From contig PAXL01000026.1 of NCBI GenBank assembly GCA_002714465.1, positions 68,287 through 132,286 of the forward strand: a stretch of DNA of 64,000 nt. The letters are read 5' to 3'. The notes beneath the pieces are model-generated. The model saw only the letters and a program-made list of their open reading frames with translations. It searched no databases and was not told the DNA's origin. Position numbers and translations under genes: made by a program. Below, piece by piece: positions 8,262-17,639 of this stretch; position 1 is the stretch's first letter, and each line of letters begins with the position of its first letter. Origin of the DNA: Gemmatimonadota bacterium. GTDB taxonomy: Bacteria > Latescibacterota > UBA2968.

Positions 8262-9158
8262 TCAGCTACCGGTCGTCAGGTTGGCAATCAGGTAATCCGA
8301 CGGCGTCTCATGGATCACATTCGTAGCACCAGGATACACGACCTCGCACGTCACCCCGAGTTCTTGGCAACGAGCTTGGAGCTTCACCCCGAAATTGGCC
8401 GTGTGTGTCGGATCCTTCTGCTGTTCCCCGACAGCTGGAGGGGCACCATAAAACAGGCATACCGGAGGTGCTGAAGCATCAACGAGGTAATACGGAGAAT
8501 ACTCCGCAATCCAGGGAAGAATCTCCTCTCGATCTTCGATAAACTGAGCGAAGTCCTTCTTCCCGAAGGCATGGGCACCATATCTACTGTTTGGCGTCCA
8601 TTCCTTCATTTGTGCTGGATCGAGCGTAGTCTGAGGCCCTCGAACTGCAGCAAACAGTAGCCGCGTCGACTCTCGCACGACAGGATCATCGCCCTGCGGA
8701 TCGGCAAGGTCGGTATGGTAAGCCAGCCACAAGCTGGAGCAGGCCCCCGCCGATCCACCCGCAGCAGCGATACGCTCTTTGTCTATGTTCCACTCTTCCG
8801 CCTTGCTGCGAACAAACTGCAGTGCGCGGGCCGCGTCATACAGGGGAGCCTTTACAGGTGGAATGACATCACCAACATGACGCATCAGTCTATAGTTGAT
8901 CGCAACGACCGAGATACCTGCCTCTAGGAGAGCCCTCGCATCTACAAATCTCTGCATCCGTTCCTTGCTGCCCCCGGTCCACCCGCCACCGTGGATGACG
9001 AACACCAGTGGTGTCGGCTCCTCCGACGACGCCTTCCAGAAATCGAGTATGTGGCGCTCGTGCCCCCCATAAGGGACACCGGACAGGGTCGCTTCAGGGA
9101 CGTATCCCTCGTAAACCAGTTTATCGTCCTGCTCTTCTTCAGCCACAGTCTTCCTCAC
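8262..9158 (-). CDS. Alpha/beta hydrolase, HSL-like esterase
   Basis: The 298-residue protein has the oxyanion-hole motif HGGGW at 56-60, the nucleophile elbow GGSAG at 134-138 (Ser136), and a C-terminal catalytic His near 283 (TNVIHET). The HGGG motif places it with the hormone-sensitive-lipase/carboxylesterase family. There is no signal peptide. It lies 19 bases downstream of a sulfatase on the same strand, so a role in removing acyl groups from a sulfated glycan or its fragments is plausible but unproven. The frame starts at a GTG; a second GTG four codons later has a better placed GAGGA and may be the real start. Confidence 0.85.
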   Translation of the reverse strand: MRKTVAEEEQDDKLVYEGYVPEATLSGVPYGGHERHILDFWKASSEEPTPLVFVIHGGGWTGGSKERMQRFVDARALLEAGISVVAINYRLMRHVGDVIPPVKAPLYDAARALQFVRSKAEEWNIDKERIAAAGGSAGACSSLWLAYHTDLADPQGDDPVVRESTRLLFAAVRGPQTTLDPAQMKEWTPNSRYGAHAFGKKDFAQFIEDREEILPWIAEYSPYYLVDASAPPVCLFYGAPPAVGEQQKDPTHTANFGVKLQARCQELGVTCEVVYPGATNVIHETPSDYLIANLTTGS

Positions 9159-9177
9159 CTTCGTGGGTCCTCTTTGC

Positions 9178-10539
9178 CTATCGCGAGTAGGGTACTTCCC
9201 CAGTCTGGTTCACCTCGTATCCCCACTTGTCCAGGTAGTAATCCCCCTCCCTAAAGGGATCGTCAATTTTGTCAAGTTGTCTCTGGAGCTCTTGTTCCAA
9301 GGTTGCCTGAGTCTCTCTTGCATCTGCCGAGTCTGCCAGATTCTCCAGTTGATACGGATCCTCCACATCGTTGAACAGATAGCGTTCTCCGTCCCCTGTC
9401 CGCACATAGGTGTGACTGTGCGTCCGTAACGCCCTGTAGGCAGGGTCGAGGTAGTTCTTCCCGCTGAATGGCGACACGCTCATGTACAGCGCCGTGTGAT
9501 CATCGATTTCGACAGCTTCTCGTACACACGCCGACAAGTCACGCCCCTCTACAGCTTCGGGAATGTCGAGCCCACACAGACTCAGCAGAGTCGGCATGAT
9601 GTCCACAGTTCCAAACGGAGTCGTCGCTTTCCGTCCCTGTTGATCCTCAGTCAGCGGTGGATATCTCAGGAGATACGGGACACGGCAGGATTCGTCCCAG
9701 AAGATCTGTTTCTTGCAGGGTGTGTGGTCGTGCGATCCCATCATTTCCCCATGATCTGAGGCAAATATAAGGATCGTGTTTTCCTCAAGGTCCAGATTCT
9801 TCAGGGTCTCGACGACTGTCGCTATACATCCGTCGAGCGCATCGATATGTGCATAATAGCCGGCAGCCTCTTTCCTACAGAACGCTTCCGATTCTGCATC
9901 CTCAAAGGCGACGTTCGGTGAAAACTGGATGGCCTCCGGATCAAACCTGTCCTGAAACTCTTTGGGAGCATTGTTGTGCGGAAAATGTGGTGGTCCAAGG
10001 GATAAGGTCAGAAAAAATGGCTTCTCGAGGTGTTGGCGGATGTATTCACAGGCATCTTCAGTCTGGGCAAAGGCATCGTAGCCCGACCACGTCTTGATTA
10101 TCGGATCATCGCCCTCGTAGTACTCCGAATTCTGGTAATTGTGTGTGCACTCGAGGACCTTCCAGTAGTCGAAGCCCTGCCGTCGTTCGGGTGGGATGCA
10201 GCTAGCTCGGCCGTGCCCGTCCACGTGCCATTTACCAATGTAGCCTGTCTCGTATCCGCCGGCCTTGAACACCTTGCCGATACTCTGTTCGTCCGGGTTC
10301 AGCGGGATGTCATTCATGAACATCCCGGTGGTGGTCGGATACCTGCCGGTCAGAAGAGCGGCCCTTGCAGGTGTGCAGACCGGCGCCGTCCCGATGGCAT
10401 TAGTGAAATCGATCGACTCGGAGGCAAGCCGGTCGATGTTCGGAGTAATGGCGTTGGGATCACCGTTGTAGCCGGTCGCCTTTGCACGCCATTGGTCGGT
10501 AAGGATGTAGACAACATTGGGTTTATCTGATGTGGGCAT
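9178..10539 (-). CDS. Formylglycine-dependent sulfatase
   Basis: The 453-residue protein starts PNVVYILTDQWR with the metal-binding Asp. It carries CTPAR at 55-59, whose Cys is converted to formylglycine in this family. Further metal-site motifs are TGYIGKWH and FASDHGEMMGSHD. It would hydrolyse sulfate esters, probably on a carbohydrate. No signal peptide is visible, so it is either cytoplasmic or exported by another route. GGAGACAGTAG precedes the ATG. The gene is followed by an esterase and preceded, 190 bases away, by a CBM plus alpha-toroid protein and a second sulfatase, all on the same strand. No formylglycine-generating enzyme is in the window. Confidence 0.92.
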   Translation of the reverse strand: MPTSDKPNVVYILTDQWRAKATGYNGDPNAITPNIDRLASESIDFTNAIGTAPVCTPARAALLTGRYPTTTGMFMNDIPLNPDEQSIGKVFKAGGYETGYIGKWHVDGHGRASCIPPERRQGFDYWKVLECTHNYQNSEYYEGDDPIIKTWSGYDAFAQTEDACEYIRQHLEKPFFLTLSLGPPHFPHNNAPKEFQDRFDPEAIQFSPNVAFEDAESEAFCRKEAAGYYAHIDALDGCIATVVETLKNLDLEENTILIFASDHGEMMGSHDHTPCKKQIFWDESCRVPYLLRYPPLTEDQQGRKATTPFGTVDIMPTLLSLCGLDIPEAVEGRDLSACVREAVEIDDHTALYMSVSPFSGKNYLDPAYRALRTHSHTYVRTGDGERYLFNDVEDPYQLENLADSADARETQATLEQELQRQLDKIDDPFREGDYYLDKWGYEVNQTGEVPYSR

Positions 10540-10729
10540 CTACTGTCTCCAAGGGTGTGATTTCTTAGCAACCGTCGCGCCAATCCCTCGACCAGCCTCG
10601 GGATGAACTTCGGTCGGCATACAGTCTATACGTGGGAGCAATTAGTTGGATTCCCGATGGAGCCTACTCTGAGCACAATAGAAAGGTCAGGAATGCCCTA
10701 CGACCATCGAATAAAAGTCGCAAGGCGCC

Positions 10730-13282
10730 CTAGTATGAGAAGTCGAGATCCAGCCGCCCGCCATCATAAGTAATCTTGACCTGACCACTCTTGTAGCTAG
10801 ACTTCAAGTACGGACTATCGAAAGTCATCGGATGGTTGTAGTCCACGGGCTCCCCGCCGATGGTCGGAATCTGTGACACACCCGTATTGAGGACAATCTC
10901 TTTTGCGCTGTGACTGCAGCCTGTATAGACCAGGATGTGATCGCCAGGGACAACGGTCTTGTAAAGATCGAGTGAGCAGCCGAGCACAGCATTCCTGAAT
11001 GCGTCAAGCGAAACGTAGTCCGCAGTTCGACCTGCTTCGATGATCACAGGCGTGTGCGCGTCAGCCAGATGCAAGATGTCGCCGTCCTCGTTCCATTTGT
11101 AGGCGTCCTCTCGAAGCTTCACCGTAGGTGCATCCTGGGGCGCGTTGAAAAAAACCTGGTTCCCTTCCGTCTTGACCTTCTTCTCTCTCTCATAGGATTC
11201 ATCCCAGAGGATTGGGCGTACGGCCGCATAGGCGTTCCCCCGCTGAAGAAACAGCCACCCCGCGTGCTCCTCAAGCCGATCCCAGTCCTTTCCGGTCCAG
11301 ATACCAATCGGCTGATTATAGTCGGCGTTCGTCGGGAACCACTCCGGATGGACGGCATACCAACGACGCGACTGCTGCAGTATCAACGTCTGCTCGTGGT
11401 GGACCGTCTGGAACATCGCCTCGAGCTCGTACGGGTTCTTTTGGCCTTTCTTGTTCAGCCCCTCCGGAAGACTGACTGGGACAATCCTGGATTCCGCGGA
11501 CTGGGCGAACGTCATGCCGTTCCACCGGCCTGAAATGCTCAGGTGTGAGTGGATGGCAGACGGGTGATCCATCTGCGTTCCTAGCGTGTAGTCCGGCGTG
11601 ATGTATGTGCTTTTCAGGAAGCGCGAATCCGTATCGACAACGAGTGATCTTTCTCGTCCAAGAGGCCGGGGCAGATGGTTCTCTTCTTCCCCAATTCCAC
11701 GGGCTCTGTAGGAATAGCACCCCATCCCATCGCGATCGAGAGCCATCCCCCAGACAGCCCAGGGCAGCCTGTAGTCGTTGATCAGATTCCAGTACCACCA
11801 CACACCTGCGTTCCCCGCCCCCCCGAGATGGAAGTCGATCAGACCATTCGCATCGTTACGGTAGACGGTGTGGTGATGCCTGGTCTTAGGGCCGCCACGA
11901 ACACCCGAGATCGACACCTGTGCCCACTCCGCCCAAAAAAGCGTGAGAAAATCACCGACTACCTCGTGCAACTCTTCGTCACCGCTGTACTGGTAGACGA
12001 GGTCAACCATGTTCAAAGTGTGTTTTGTGTATCCGGGAGATGCGTATTCGAGGAAGAATCCACGTTCGGCACGACTTCTGAAGTAGCTCTTCATGTAGAT
12101 GAGCCAGGCCTCGTAGTGGGCTTTGGCTTTGTACTCGTTGCCGTCGGCGAGATTCCCACGACCCCCACCATTTCGTTTCGCTGGATCGATCCCCGGGCCA
12201 TAATAACCGGCATGACCATAGTGGTAGCTTCCCCCAAAACCGTAGTCCGGATAGACACGATCGCGGTAATCCGGTTCGTCCCTGAATATGCGCGAGGTGA
12301 CCAGATTGCAAGCCTTGGCATTGAGATCGTGATTTTCGCTCCCATCCAACCACCAGGTGCTCTCTCTTGCCAAGGCGATATCGTTCTTGACGGCCGTACG
12401 GTCCCAAAGCGTCTCCAGAAGGAGCCCCTCTGTTTCTGGCGTCATCCTCCCCGGGTAATTCCCACAACGGTTTGAAAAAAGGTAGTAGAATCGACAGTAG
12501 AGAGGCGTGTGCAGGAGGCTCCAAACATTCTCATCGGAGCTCTTCCTAAGCTCCTCAACGAGGACCCGATTGGCCATTTCGAGGTCCTCGTTGAGCATCA
12601 TCTTAGCGAAAGCCGCTACGACAACGTTGAGGCCGGGGCTCTCGTCATCAGCGGAGGCTCTCCTAAATGCATCCTCTACGCGTGCAGATCGACTTGTCTC
12701 TGCTTCTGCCATCCGCTGAGCGAGCGCCTTGTCTGTAATACCGATGAGGGCCTCATTCCCCTCGAAGCAAACACCATCGAGATGAATACGTGAGCTCTGG
12801 CCGAACTGCGCTTGAAACTCGACAGAAGCCGCATTCCCCCAGTCGAAATCGTCAGGCCCTTTCAACTGGTCGAGCGGAATCACCAACTCCTGCCACTCGT
12901 CCGGCGGCCACTCTGGAATGCCGCAGGCAATCTGCCGTCCTTCAGAATCGATCACGAACACTTCCCACGATCGACTCGACTCACCCTCGACCTTCACCCA
13001 AAGTCGGAGTTGCTTGTAGTGCGAAAGGTCCCAACGCTCTCCCCATAGCCCCGAAACAAAGCCGAATCTAGACTGCAAGCCGGTTTCAGCGGGCGTGTAA
13101 ACCAAGCTGAGATCTCCGACGACACGGTCAGCGTGGTCCAGAGCCACACCACTTGGCCTATACCCGTTAGCACGACGTTCTTCGAGAGAGCCATCGATAT
13201 GCTCACCCCCTTTCCCTACCCCGAACAACCGAAGTTCTTCGTCCCAGAAGTCCAGTAATCTGTTGTCCAAATCCTCCCCCAT
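10730..13282 (-). CDS. Large protein with carbohydrate-binding-like N-terminus and alpha-toroid/beta-sandwich lyase-like body
   Basis: The roughly 850-residue protein has an N-terminal beta-sandwich (about residues 25-165) resembling sugar-binding or CIA30-type modules. Examples are LRLWVKVEG, WQELVIPLDQLKG and IHLDGVCFEG. A long helical section of about 350 residues rich in Trp, Tyr and His follows (YHYGHAGYYGPG, GPKTRHHHTVYRNDANG), then a C-terminal beta-rich domain (AIHSHLSISGRWNG). That order, toroid then beta-sandwich, is the layout of heparinase- and chondroitin-lyase-like polysaccharide lyases. I cannot assign a family and see no signal peptide. It sits between two sulfatases, which supports a role on a sulfated glycan. 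The ATG is chosen over a GTG eight codons upstream. Confidence 0.7.
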   Translation of the reverse strand: MGEDLDNRLLDFWDEELRLFGVGKGGEHIDGSLEERRANGYRPSGVALDHADRVVGDLSLVYTPAETGLQSRFGFVSGLWGERWDLSHYKQLRLWVKVEGESSRSWEVFVIDSEGRQIACGIPEWPPDEWQELVIPLDQLKGPDDFDWGNAASVEFQAQFGQSSRIHLDGVCFEGNEALIGITDKALAQRMAEAETSRSARVEDAFRRASADDESPGLNVVVAAFAKMMLNEDLEMANRVLVEELRKSSDENVWSLLHTPLYCRFYYLFSNRCGNYPGRMTPETEGLLLETLWDRTAVKNDIALARESTWWLDGSENHDLNAKACNLVTSRIFRDEPDYRDRVYPDYGFGGSYHYGHAGYYGPGIDPAKRNGGGRGNLADGNEYKAKAHYEAWLIYMKSYFRSRAERGFFLEYASPGYTKHTLNMVDLVYQYSGDEELHEVVGDFLTLFWAEWAQVSISGVRGGPKTRHHHTVYRNDANGLIDFHLGGAGNAGVWWYWNLINDYRLPWAVWGMALDRDGMGCYSYRARGIGEEENHLPRPLGRERSLVVDTDSRFLKSTYITPDYTLGTQMDHPSAIHSHLSISGRWNGMTFAQSAESRIVPVSLPEGLNKKGQKNPYELEAMFQTVHHEQTLILQQSRRWYAVHPEWFPTNADYNQPIGIWTGKDWDRLEEHAGWLFLQRGNAYAAVRPILWDESYEREKKVKTEGNQVFFNAPQDAPTVKLREDAYKWNEDGDILHLADAHTPVIIEAGRTADYVSLDAFRNAVLGCSLDLYKTVVPGDHILVYTGCSHSAKEIVLNTGVSQIPTIGGEPVDYNHPMTFDSPYLKSSYKSGQVKITYDGGRLDLDFSY

Positions 13283-13401
13283 CCCATCGTGTCTCCGGGA
13301 CTCCACACCTGCCCGCTACTTGCACGGTCAGCCGGAACTCCCATTTCGTAATTTTTGGGTTCCCCACCTTCATTGGGGCAAGCTTTCGTGGCCGACCTTT
13401 G

Positions 13402-14967
13402 TCAGTCTCGTGACTCCGACCAGTCATCGAAGTCCTCATACGGTCGCTCACTCACAACATTCGGATACTCGAGATGCATATCCGCATCGACAAGCCTGCC
13501 GTCCCCGAGCAGGATTTGGTTCGACGTCTTCGGTGAAACGCGCCCTGAAAAAGCCTCCGCGTGCACTCGTCTCTGCTCCTGCAGATTGTCCAGCACCTTA
13601 TCGTAGTCGAATCCATCACGCAAAGACGCTCGGAGTGTCTCGACTTCAGACGGAGCGGGTGGCGCCTCGTCCTTCAGCAGGTTGACCTGCTCATCGGGAT
13701 CGTTCTGCAGATCGAAGGCCAGGTCCTCACAGTCTCTGAAAGTCACAACTTTGTAGCGATCCGCTCGTATGGCCCGATACTCAGTTCCCGACCCCGCAAA
13801 TCCCGCGAGATTCTCTATAATCGCCCCCCCTCGTCTTTCCAGATCGTCCGACTGCCCTCCTCTCGCAACCCCGGACAGATCTACACCATTCAGATCTCCG
13901 GGTGGATCGATACCAGCAAAACCACAGAACGTCGAAAAAAGATCCCCCAGGCTAACAGGCTTTACGATCTCAGAAGCGTCAACATCACCACTTCTGTGCT
14001 CGGGCGTCGAGATGATCAGAGGTACACGGATCGATGCTTCGTGCCAAGTGCGTTTGAACCAAAGACCGTGTTCACCGGCGAGTTCGCCGTGGTCCGATGT
14101 ATAGACGATAACTGTGTTGTCCAGGAATCCATCTCGATCGAGGATGGCCAAAAAGTCTCCGAGCATCTCGTCGAACTGATCTACACACGCGAAATACGCT
14201 GCACGGGCCTTGTGAGTTTGCTCATCCGTCACATTCTCGAGGAAGAGGCCCTGAGACTCGCCTGAACCGGATCGAAGGGCACCGAGTGTGAGTGGATGAT
14301 CGGCGGTGTCCCCTGTACGACCGACCCTTGGCGATGTGACACGATCGGGATAGTAGTGATCGAAGAATCGACGTGCAGCGTTCATCGGGAAGTGCGGGTG
14401 GGCAAACGAGGTCATTAGGAACCACGGTCGATCAGGATTCCGAAATCGCTGCTCACGCAGCCAGGCTGTCGCTTCGCGTGTGACGATCTGCTCCTGCATC
14501 AGCGACTCTGGGATTTCGCTGACCCCCGGATCTCTCAGCACCGAGGGCATAAAGATGTGATCTCGGGGTCCGGTCAAGCCAAGCGGGTCCTTCTGATGTG
14601 CGGGAGACGGAGCGGTAAAGTCCCCGTAAGGTCGGTGCTGGAAGCCTGCCATCTGCCGCGATCCGATCAGGTGCATCTTCCCGACGGTGGCCGTTGCATA
14701 TCCCTGATCACCCAGGTATGAGGCGATCGTCGGGATACCCGGACAGAGCACTGCACATTCAGAGGAGGGCCGTCCGGAAAGCATGGCTACACGGCTGGGG
14801 ACACAAAGTGGATATTGACAGTAGGCCGTCTCGAAGTGATATCCCCGCTCGATCAGACCGTCGAGGGTCGGAGTCCGACACGGCTCGCCACCCTGGGCCT
14901 CAGATCGTGCAGAAAGGAAGCGGTAACTGTGCTCGTCGCTCAGCAGGAACAGGATGTTCGGTTGCAT
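13402..14967 (-). CDS. Formylglycine-dependent sulfatase
   Basis: The protein is about 521 residues from the chosen ATG. It opens QPNILFLLSDEHS and carries CVPSR at about 55-59 with the modifiable Cys. VGKMHLIGS and YTSDHGELAGEHG complete the metal and sulfate site. Its DEH opening and short CVPSR context resemble choline-sulfatase/arylsulfatase-type members rather than the first sulfatase in this locus, so the two probably act on different sulfate positions. The start is set at the second ATG because AAAGG lies seven bases before it. It is upstream of the 850-residue lyase-like gene by about 120 bases, on the same strand. Confidence 0.92.
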   Translation of the reverse strand: MQPNILFLLSDEHSYRFLSARSEAQGGEPCRTPTLDGLIERGYHFETAYCQYPLCVPSRVAMLSGRPSSECAVLCPGIPTIASYLGDQGYATATVGKMHLIGSRQMAGFQHRPYGDFTAPSPAHQKDPLGLTGPRDHIFMPSVLRDPGVSEIPESLMQEQIVTREATAWLREQRFRNPDRPWFLMTSFAHPHFPMNAARRFFDHYYPDRVTSPRVGRTGDTADHPLTLGALRSGSGESQGLFLENVTDEQTHKARAAYFACVDQFDEMLGDFLAILDRDGFLDNTVIVYTSDHGELAGEHGLWFKRTWHEASIRVPLIISTPEHRSGDVDASEIVKPVSLGDLFSTFCGFAGIDPPGDLNGVDLSGVARGGQSDDLERRGGAIIENLAGFAGSGTEYRAIRADRYKVVTFRDCEDLAFDLQNDPDEQVNLLKDEAPPAPSEVETLRASLRDGFDYDKVLDNLQEQRRVHAEAFSGRVSPKTSNQILLGDGRLVDADMHLEYPNVVSERPYEDFDDWSESRD

Positions 14968-15099
14968 CTGTATGCCTTTCATTCGTTAGACATCCGACCT
15001 GAAATATTCCCGTCACCCATTGCTGCATCGCGACGCCGCATCGTCAGTTCTCGCATACCTGCGACCTGATACATCTCGTCGATAATCTAAAGACCGTTG

Positions 15100-16047
15100 C
15101 TATCGTCGATCACCCGTCCCGAATCCACCGTCGAAGAACGTCTTCAGACCAGGGTTCTCCTGGATGTAGTTCTTCAGTTCAAGAACTATGTTCTCCTGAA
15201 GCTGAATACTGAGTCCTCCGTCCACGGGAAGAACGACCCCCGTGATGAACGCAGCTTCGTCCGAACAGAGGAAAGCCACGGCGTTGCCTACATCCGCAGG
15301 TGTACCCGTCCGTCGAACCGGGTATTGCAATTCCTCAAGATGGAAGCCTTCCACGTTCCCAACATCTTCCCAGAGACTCTCGAGATTCTCGGTAACCATA
15401 TGCCCAGGTGCGATCGCATTCACCGTAATCCCGAGCGGGCCGAAGTCGATGGCCATCTGCCGGGTCAGACCGTTGACGGCCGCCTTGCCAGTCTCGTAGA
15501 CCATCGTGTTTGCGGCCTGTAGGAGCCCGTGAACTGACGAGATATTGACGATTCGTCCGATCTCCATCGCAGGTGGTGCTCCGCGTCGTAGCCCACACCC
15601 GTCATACTGACCGGGATCGTATCCATCAGGCGGTCCCGAGGCCCGCATAGCCGGGACAGCGTACTTCGCGCCCAGGAAGTGGGCCATCACAAGCAAATTC
15701 ATACCCTTGTGCCAGCTTTCGACTGTCGTTTCCAGGGCGCTCCCATCCTGCAGACCGATCACGCCATAGGCGTTCTGTACAAGAATATCCAAACGGCCGA
15801 ATTCAGCGACCGCCCGATCCACCATCGATTTTGCTATGCCCTCCTGCGAAACATCCCCGATCATCGCAGAGGCTCCACCGCCCTCATCCTGGATCGTCAC
15901 CGCCCTTGCGTTCGCACCTGCCTCGTCGATGTCAACGATCAGAACACTGGCTCCTTCTGCGGCCAGTTTGTCTGCGATACCACCACCGATACCAGTGGCC
16001 CCACCTGTCACGATGGCAACCTTGCCGTTAAGTCTTCCTTCTGCCAC
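15100..16047 (-). CDS. Short-chain dehydrogenase/reductase
   Basis: This is a classical SDR with TGGATGIG near residues 14-21, the NAG-like NAY, catalytic Ser in VNISSVHG, and YETGK for the Tyr-Lys pair. The NAD(P)-binding Asp in VDID favours NAD. The GTG start is supported by AGGAGG seven bases upstream; the frame is open nine codons further. At about 315 residues it is longer than typical SDRs. An extra loop between the second half of the Rossmann fold and the catalytic Ser (GPPDGYDPGQYDGCG) and an extended C-terminus account for this. It probably oxidises or reduces a sugar or sugar acid in the sulfatase locus. Confidence 0.88.
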   Translation of the reverse strand: MAEGRLNGKVAIVTGGATGIGGGIADKLAAEGASVLIVDIDEAGANARAVTIQDEGGGASAMIGDVSQEGIAKSMVDRAVAEFGRLDILVQNAYGVIGLQDGSALETTVESWHKGMNLLVMAHFLGAKYAVPAMRASGPPDGYDPGQYDGCGLRRGAPPAMEIGRIVNISSVHGLLQAANTMVYETGKAAVNGLTRQMAIDFGPLGITVNAIAPGHMVTENLESLWEDVGNVEGFHLEELQYPVRRTGTPADVGNAVAFLCSDEAAFITGVVLPVDGGLSIQLQENIVLELKNYIQENPGLKTFFDGGFGTGDRR

Positions 16048-16391
16048 ATCGAGCCTCCTTCGATCAGACACCAACCTTGCTCGCCCTAGCTGTCACATAG
16101 GATACGCTCGAATCGGGGTTTCCGCACACGATGGTCGGCACTCTCGAGAGACTCGTTTTGACATCCGGACCGTAGACGTGCTACTTGTCCACGCTCTCAG
16201 CAGTGCGAAACACGACTCCTCTTGGAGATCACCGTGATCATCAACAATGGCGGTCTCTCTCAGCCGCTCGACCAGATCGTCCTCTTCCCTTTCGACGACT
16301 TCAGTCGCGTGCCAGAAGCTGGCTCACTGCCATAAGCTTGGACTCATAGAGCCTGATCCAACATAGACGCAAACGAAAAAGGAGACAGATT
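16048..16391. other. Intergenic stretch between divergent SDR and PhyH genes
   Basis: No complete gene is visible. A 33-codon frame at 16234-16335 on the plus strand (GTG start, VIINNGGLSQPLDQIVLFPF) has protein-like composition but no ribosome-binding site. It may be a gene remnant. TTGACA at about 16159 has no convincing -10 partner. Confidence 0.3.
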
Positions 16392-17168
16392 GTGGCACTT
16401 TCCGATCCGACCCCAATGAGCGATTACGAAAAATTCATCTTCGACCTCAAGGGCTTCACCGTCATCCCCAGCGTCCTCACAGATGAAGAACTGGAGACTG
16501 TTCGGAAACACACCGACGTCTATTCGAACGACCCCGACAGTCTACCCGAGGAGCATCGGTCTCCAATCGCAGGACCAGCTGAATTCCTAATCGATCACCC
16601 GCGTGTGATGGGTATCCTGCAGGACGTGATCGATCCGAATCCGGAGCGACTTCGACTCGAAAGCGTATTCATCTCACGCCGGAAGGCGGGAGAGGACCAC
16701 GTGCACTGGCGACCGCACGTCGGGGGCGTGAACCTGCACCCGTCGATGTCGTATCGCTACCACGATGGTCGGATCTACAGCGCTATGACACGCGTGGTGT
16801 GGGAGTTGAACGAAGTCGTGGAGGGCAAGGGTGGGACCTGCCTTGTCCCGGGATCGCACAAGGCCAACCTAGCGTCCGCACAGAACGGTAACTGGCCGGA
16901 GGAAGCAGATGATCCCGATTCGGGTGTATGGGAAACCTACGGATGTCCGGCGGGCAGCCTGGTCGTGTTCTCGGAGGGTACGAGGCACACAGGCGCCGAC
17001 TGGACCAACGAGAACAATCCTCGGAACGCGATCCTGATCGCATACAACCACAGCACGGTCCGGTACCACGAACCGAAGCCCTGTATGAACCCTACGGTGA
17101 TCGGCGGACTGGCAGAGTCACGACAAGACTTCTTCAAGGAAGTTTGGCAACTCTCAAACAAGCGCTGA
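16392..17168 (+). CDS. Phytanoyl-CoA dioxygenase (PhyH) family protein, HxG variant
   Basis: This 258-residue member of the Fe(II)/2-oxoglutarate PhyH fold contains VVWELNEV, LVPGSHKAN, the distal His in GTRHTGADW and the 2-oxoglutarate Arg in NPRNAI. The proximal iron-binding HxD motif is not present. At the equivalent place the sequence is RPHVGGVNLHP, so the Asp position appears to be Gly. Related proteins in uncultured bacteria that I remember have LHGG here, so this is a subfamily trait. Hydroxylation, halogenation or a non-catalytic role are all possible. The GTG start is supported by AAGGAGA upstream. It stands alone on the plus strand. Confidence 0.85.
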   Translation: MALSDPTPMSDYEKFIFDLKGFTVIPSVLTDEELETVRKHTDVYSNDPDSLPEEHRSPIAGPAEFLIDHPRVMGILQDVIDPNPERLRLESVFISRRKAGEDHVHWRPHVGGVNLHPSMSYRYHDGRIYSAMTRVVWELNEVVEGKGGTCLVPGSHKANLASAQNGNWPEEADDPDSGVWETYGCPAGSLVVFSEGTRHTGADWTNENNPRNAILIAYNHSTVRYHEPKPCMNPTVIGGLAESRQDFFKEVWQLSNKR

Positions 17169-17639
17169 CTCAACTGGCAAGGCGGGCCTCAACGCTAATG
17201 ATTTTCTCTGGAGCCAAGGTAAAGGCACCCCCGTATTTTTCACATTTCTGCGTCACCAGGCGACAGCCAATCCACGTCTATCCGTACCGCTGGGTCACAG
17301 AAAACTCGGAGGCAGGCTCCACTTAGGATCGGGATCTCTTTTGATCGCACCAGACAAAGGCCTGCCGTGATAGCCTACGAGTGCCAGCGCGTCAAAGTCC
17401 CACCGGTCTTCGAGAACTTGCCAAAGGTTCTCGGCGGATCTGGGCCAAGCCGGCAGACGCTATTCGAGTTCTTCCTGAACCGACCCTCTGTACCAGACTC
17501 GCCGGATCTTCCTTCTATCTCCAACAGCTGATCAGAGCCTTCTGCAACACCGGATACGACTAACCCACATTTCAAGGGAACGTCATCGGCTTTCTCCAAG
17601 ATGCCGACCGCATTATTAGGGTCTGTTCGTTGGGCTCAC
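17169..17639. other. Gene-free stretch with a possible remnant ORF
   Basis: No supported gene is present. On the plus strand 17367-17531 is an open 54-codon frame from GTG (VIAYECQRVKVPPVFENLP) with protein-like content but no ribosome-binding site and no family resemblance. The stretch separates the convergent PhyH and heparinase-like genes. No hairpin followed by a T-run is visible. Confidence 0.3.

Noticed and set aside
11675..12475. Plus-strand 266-codon ORF inside the large lyase-like gene
   Set aside because: It runs antisense through a strongly protein-like frame and has no motif or ribosome-binding site.
16159..16190. Promoter TTGACA upstream of the first PhyH gene
   Set aside because: The sequence 17-18 bases downstream (CTACTT/TACTTG) is too poor a -10 box.
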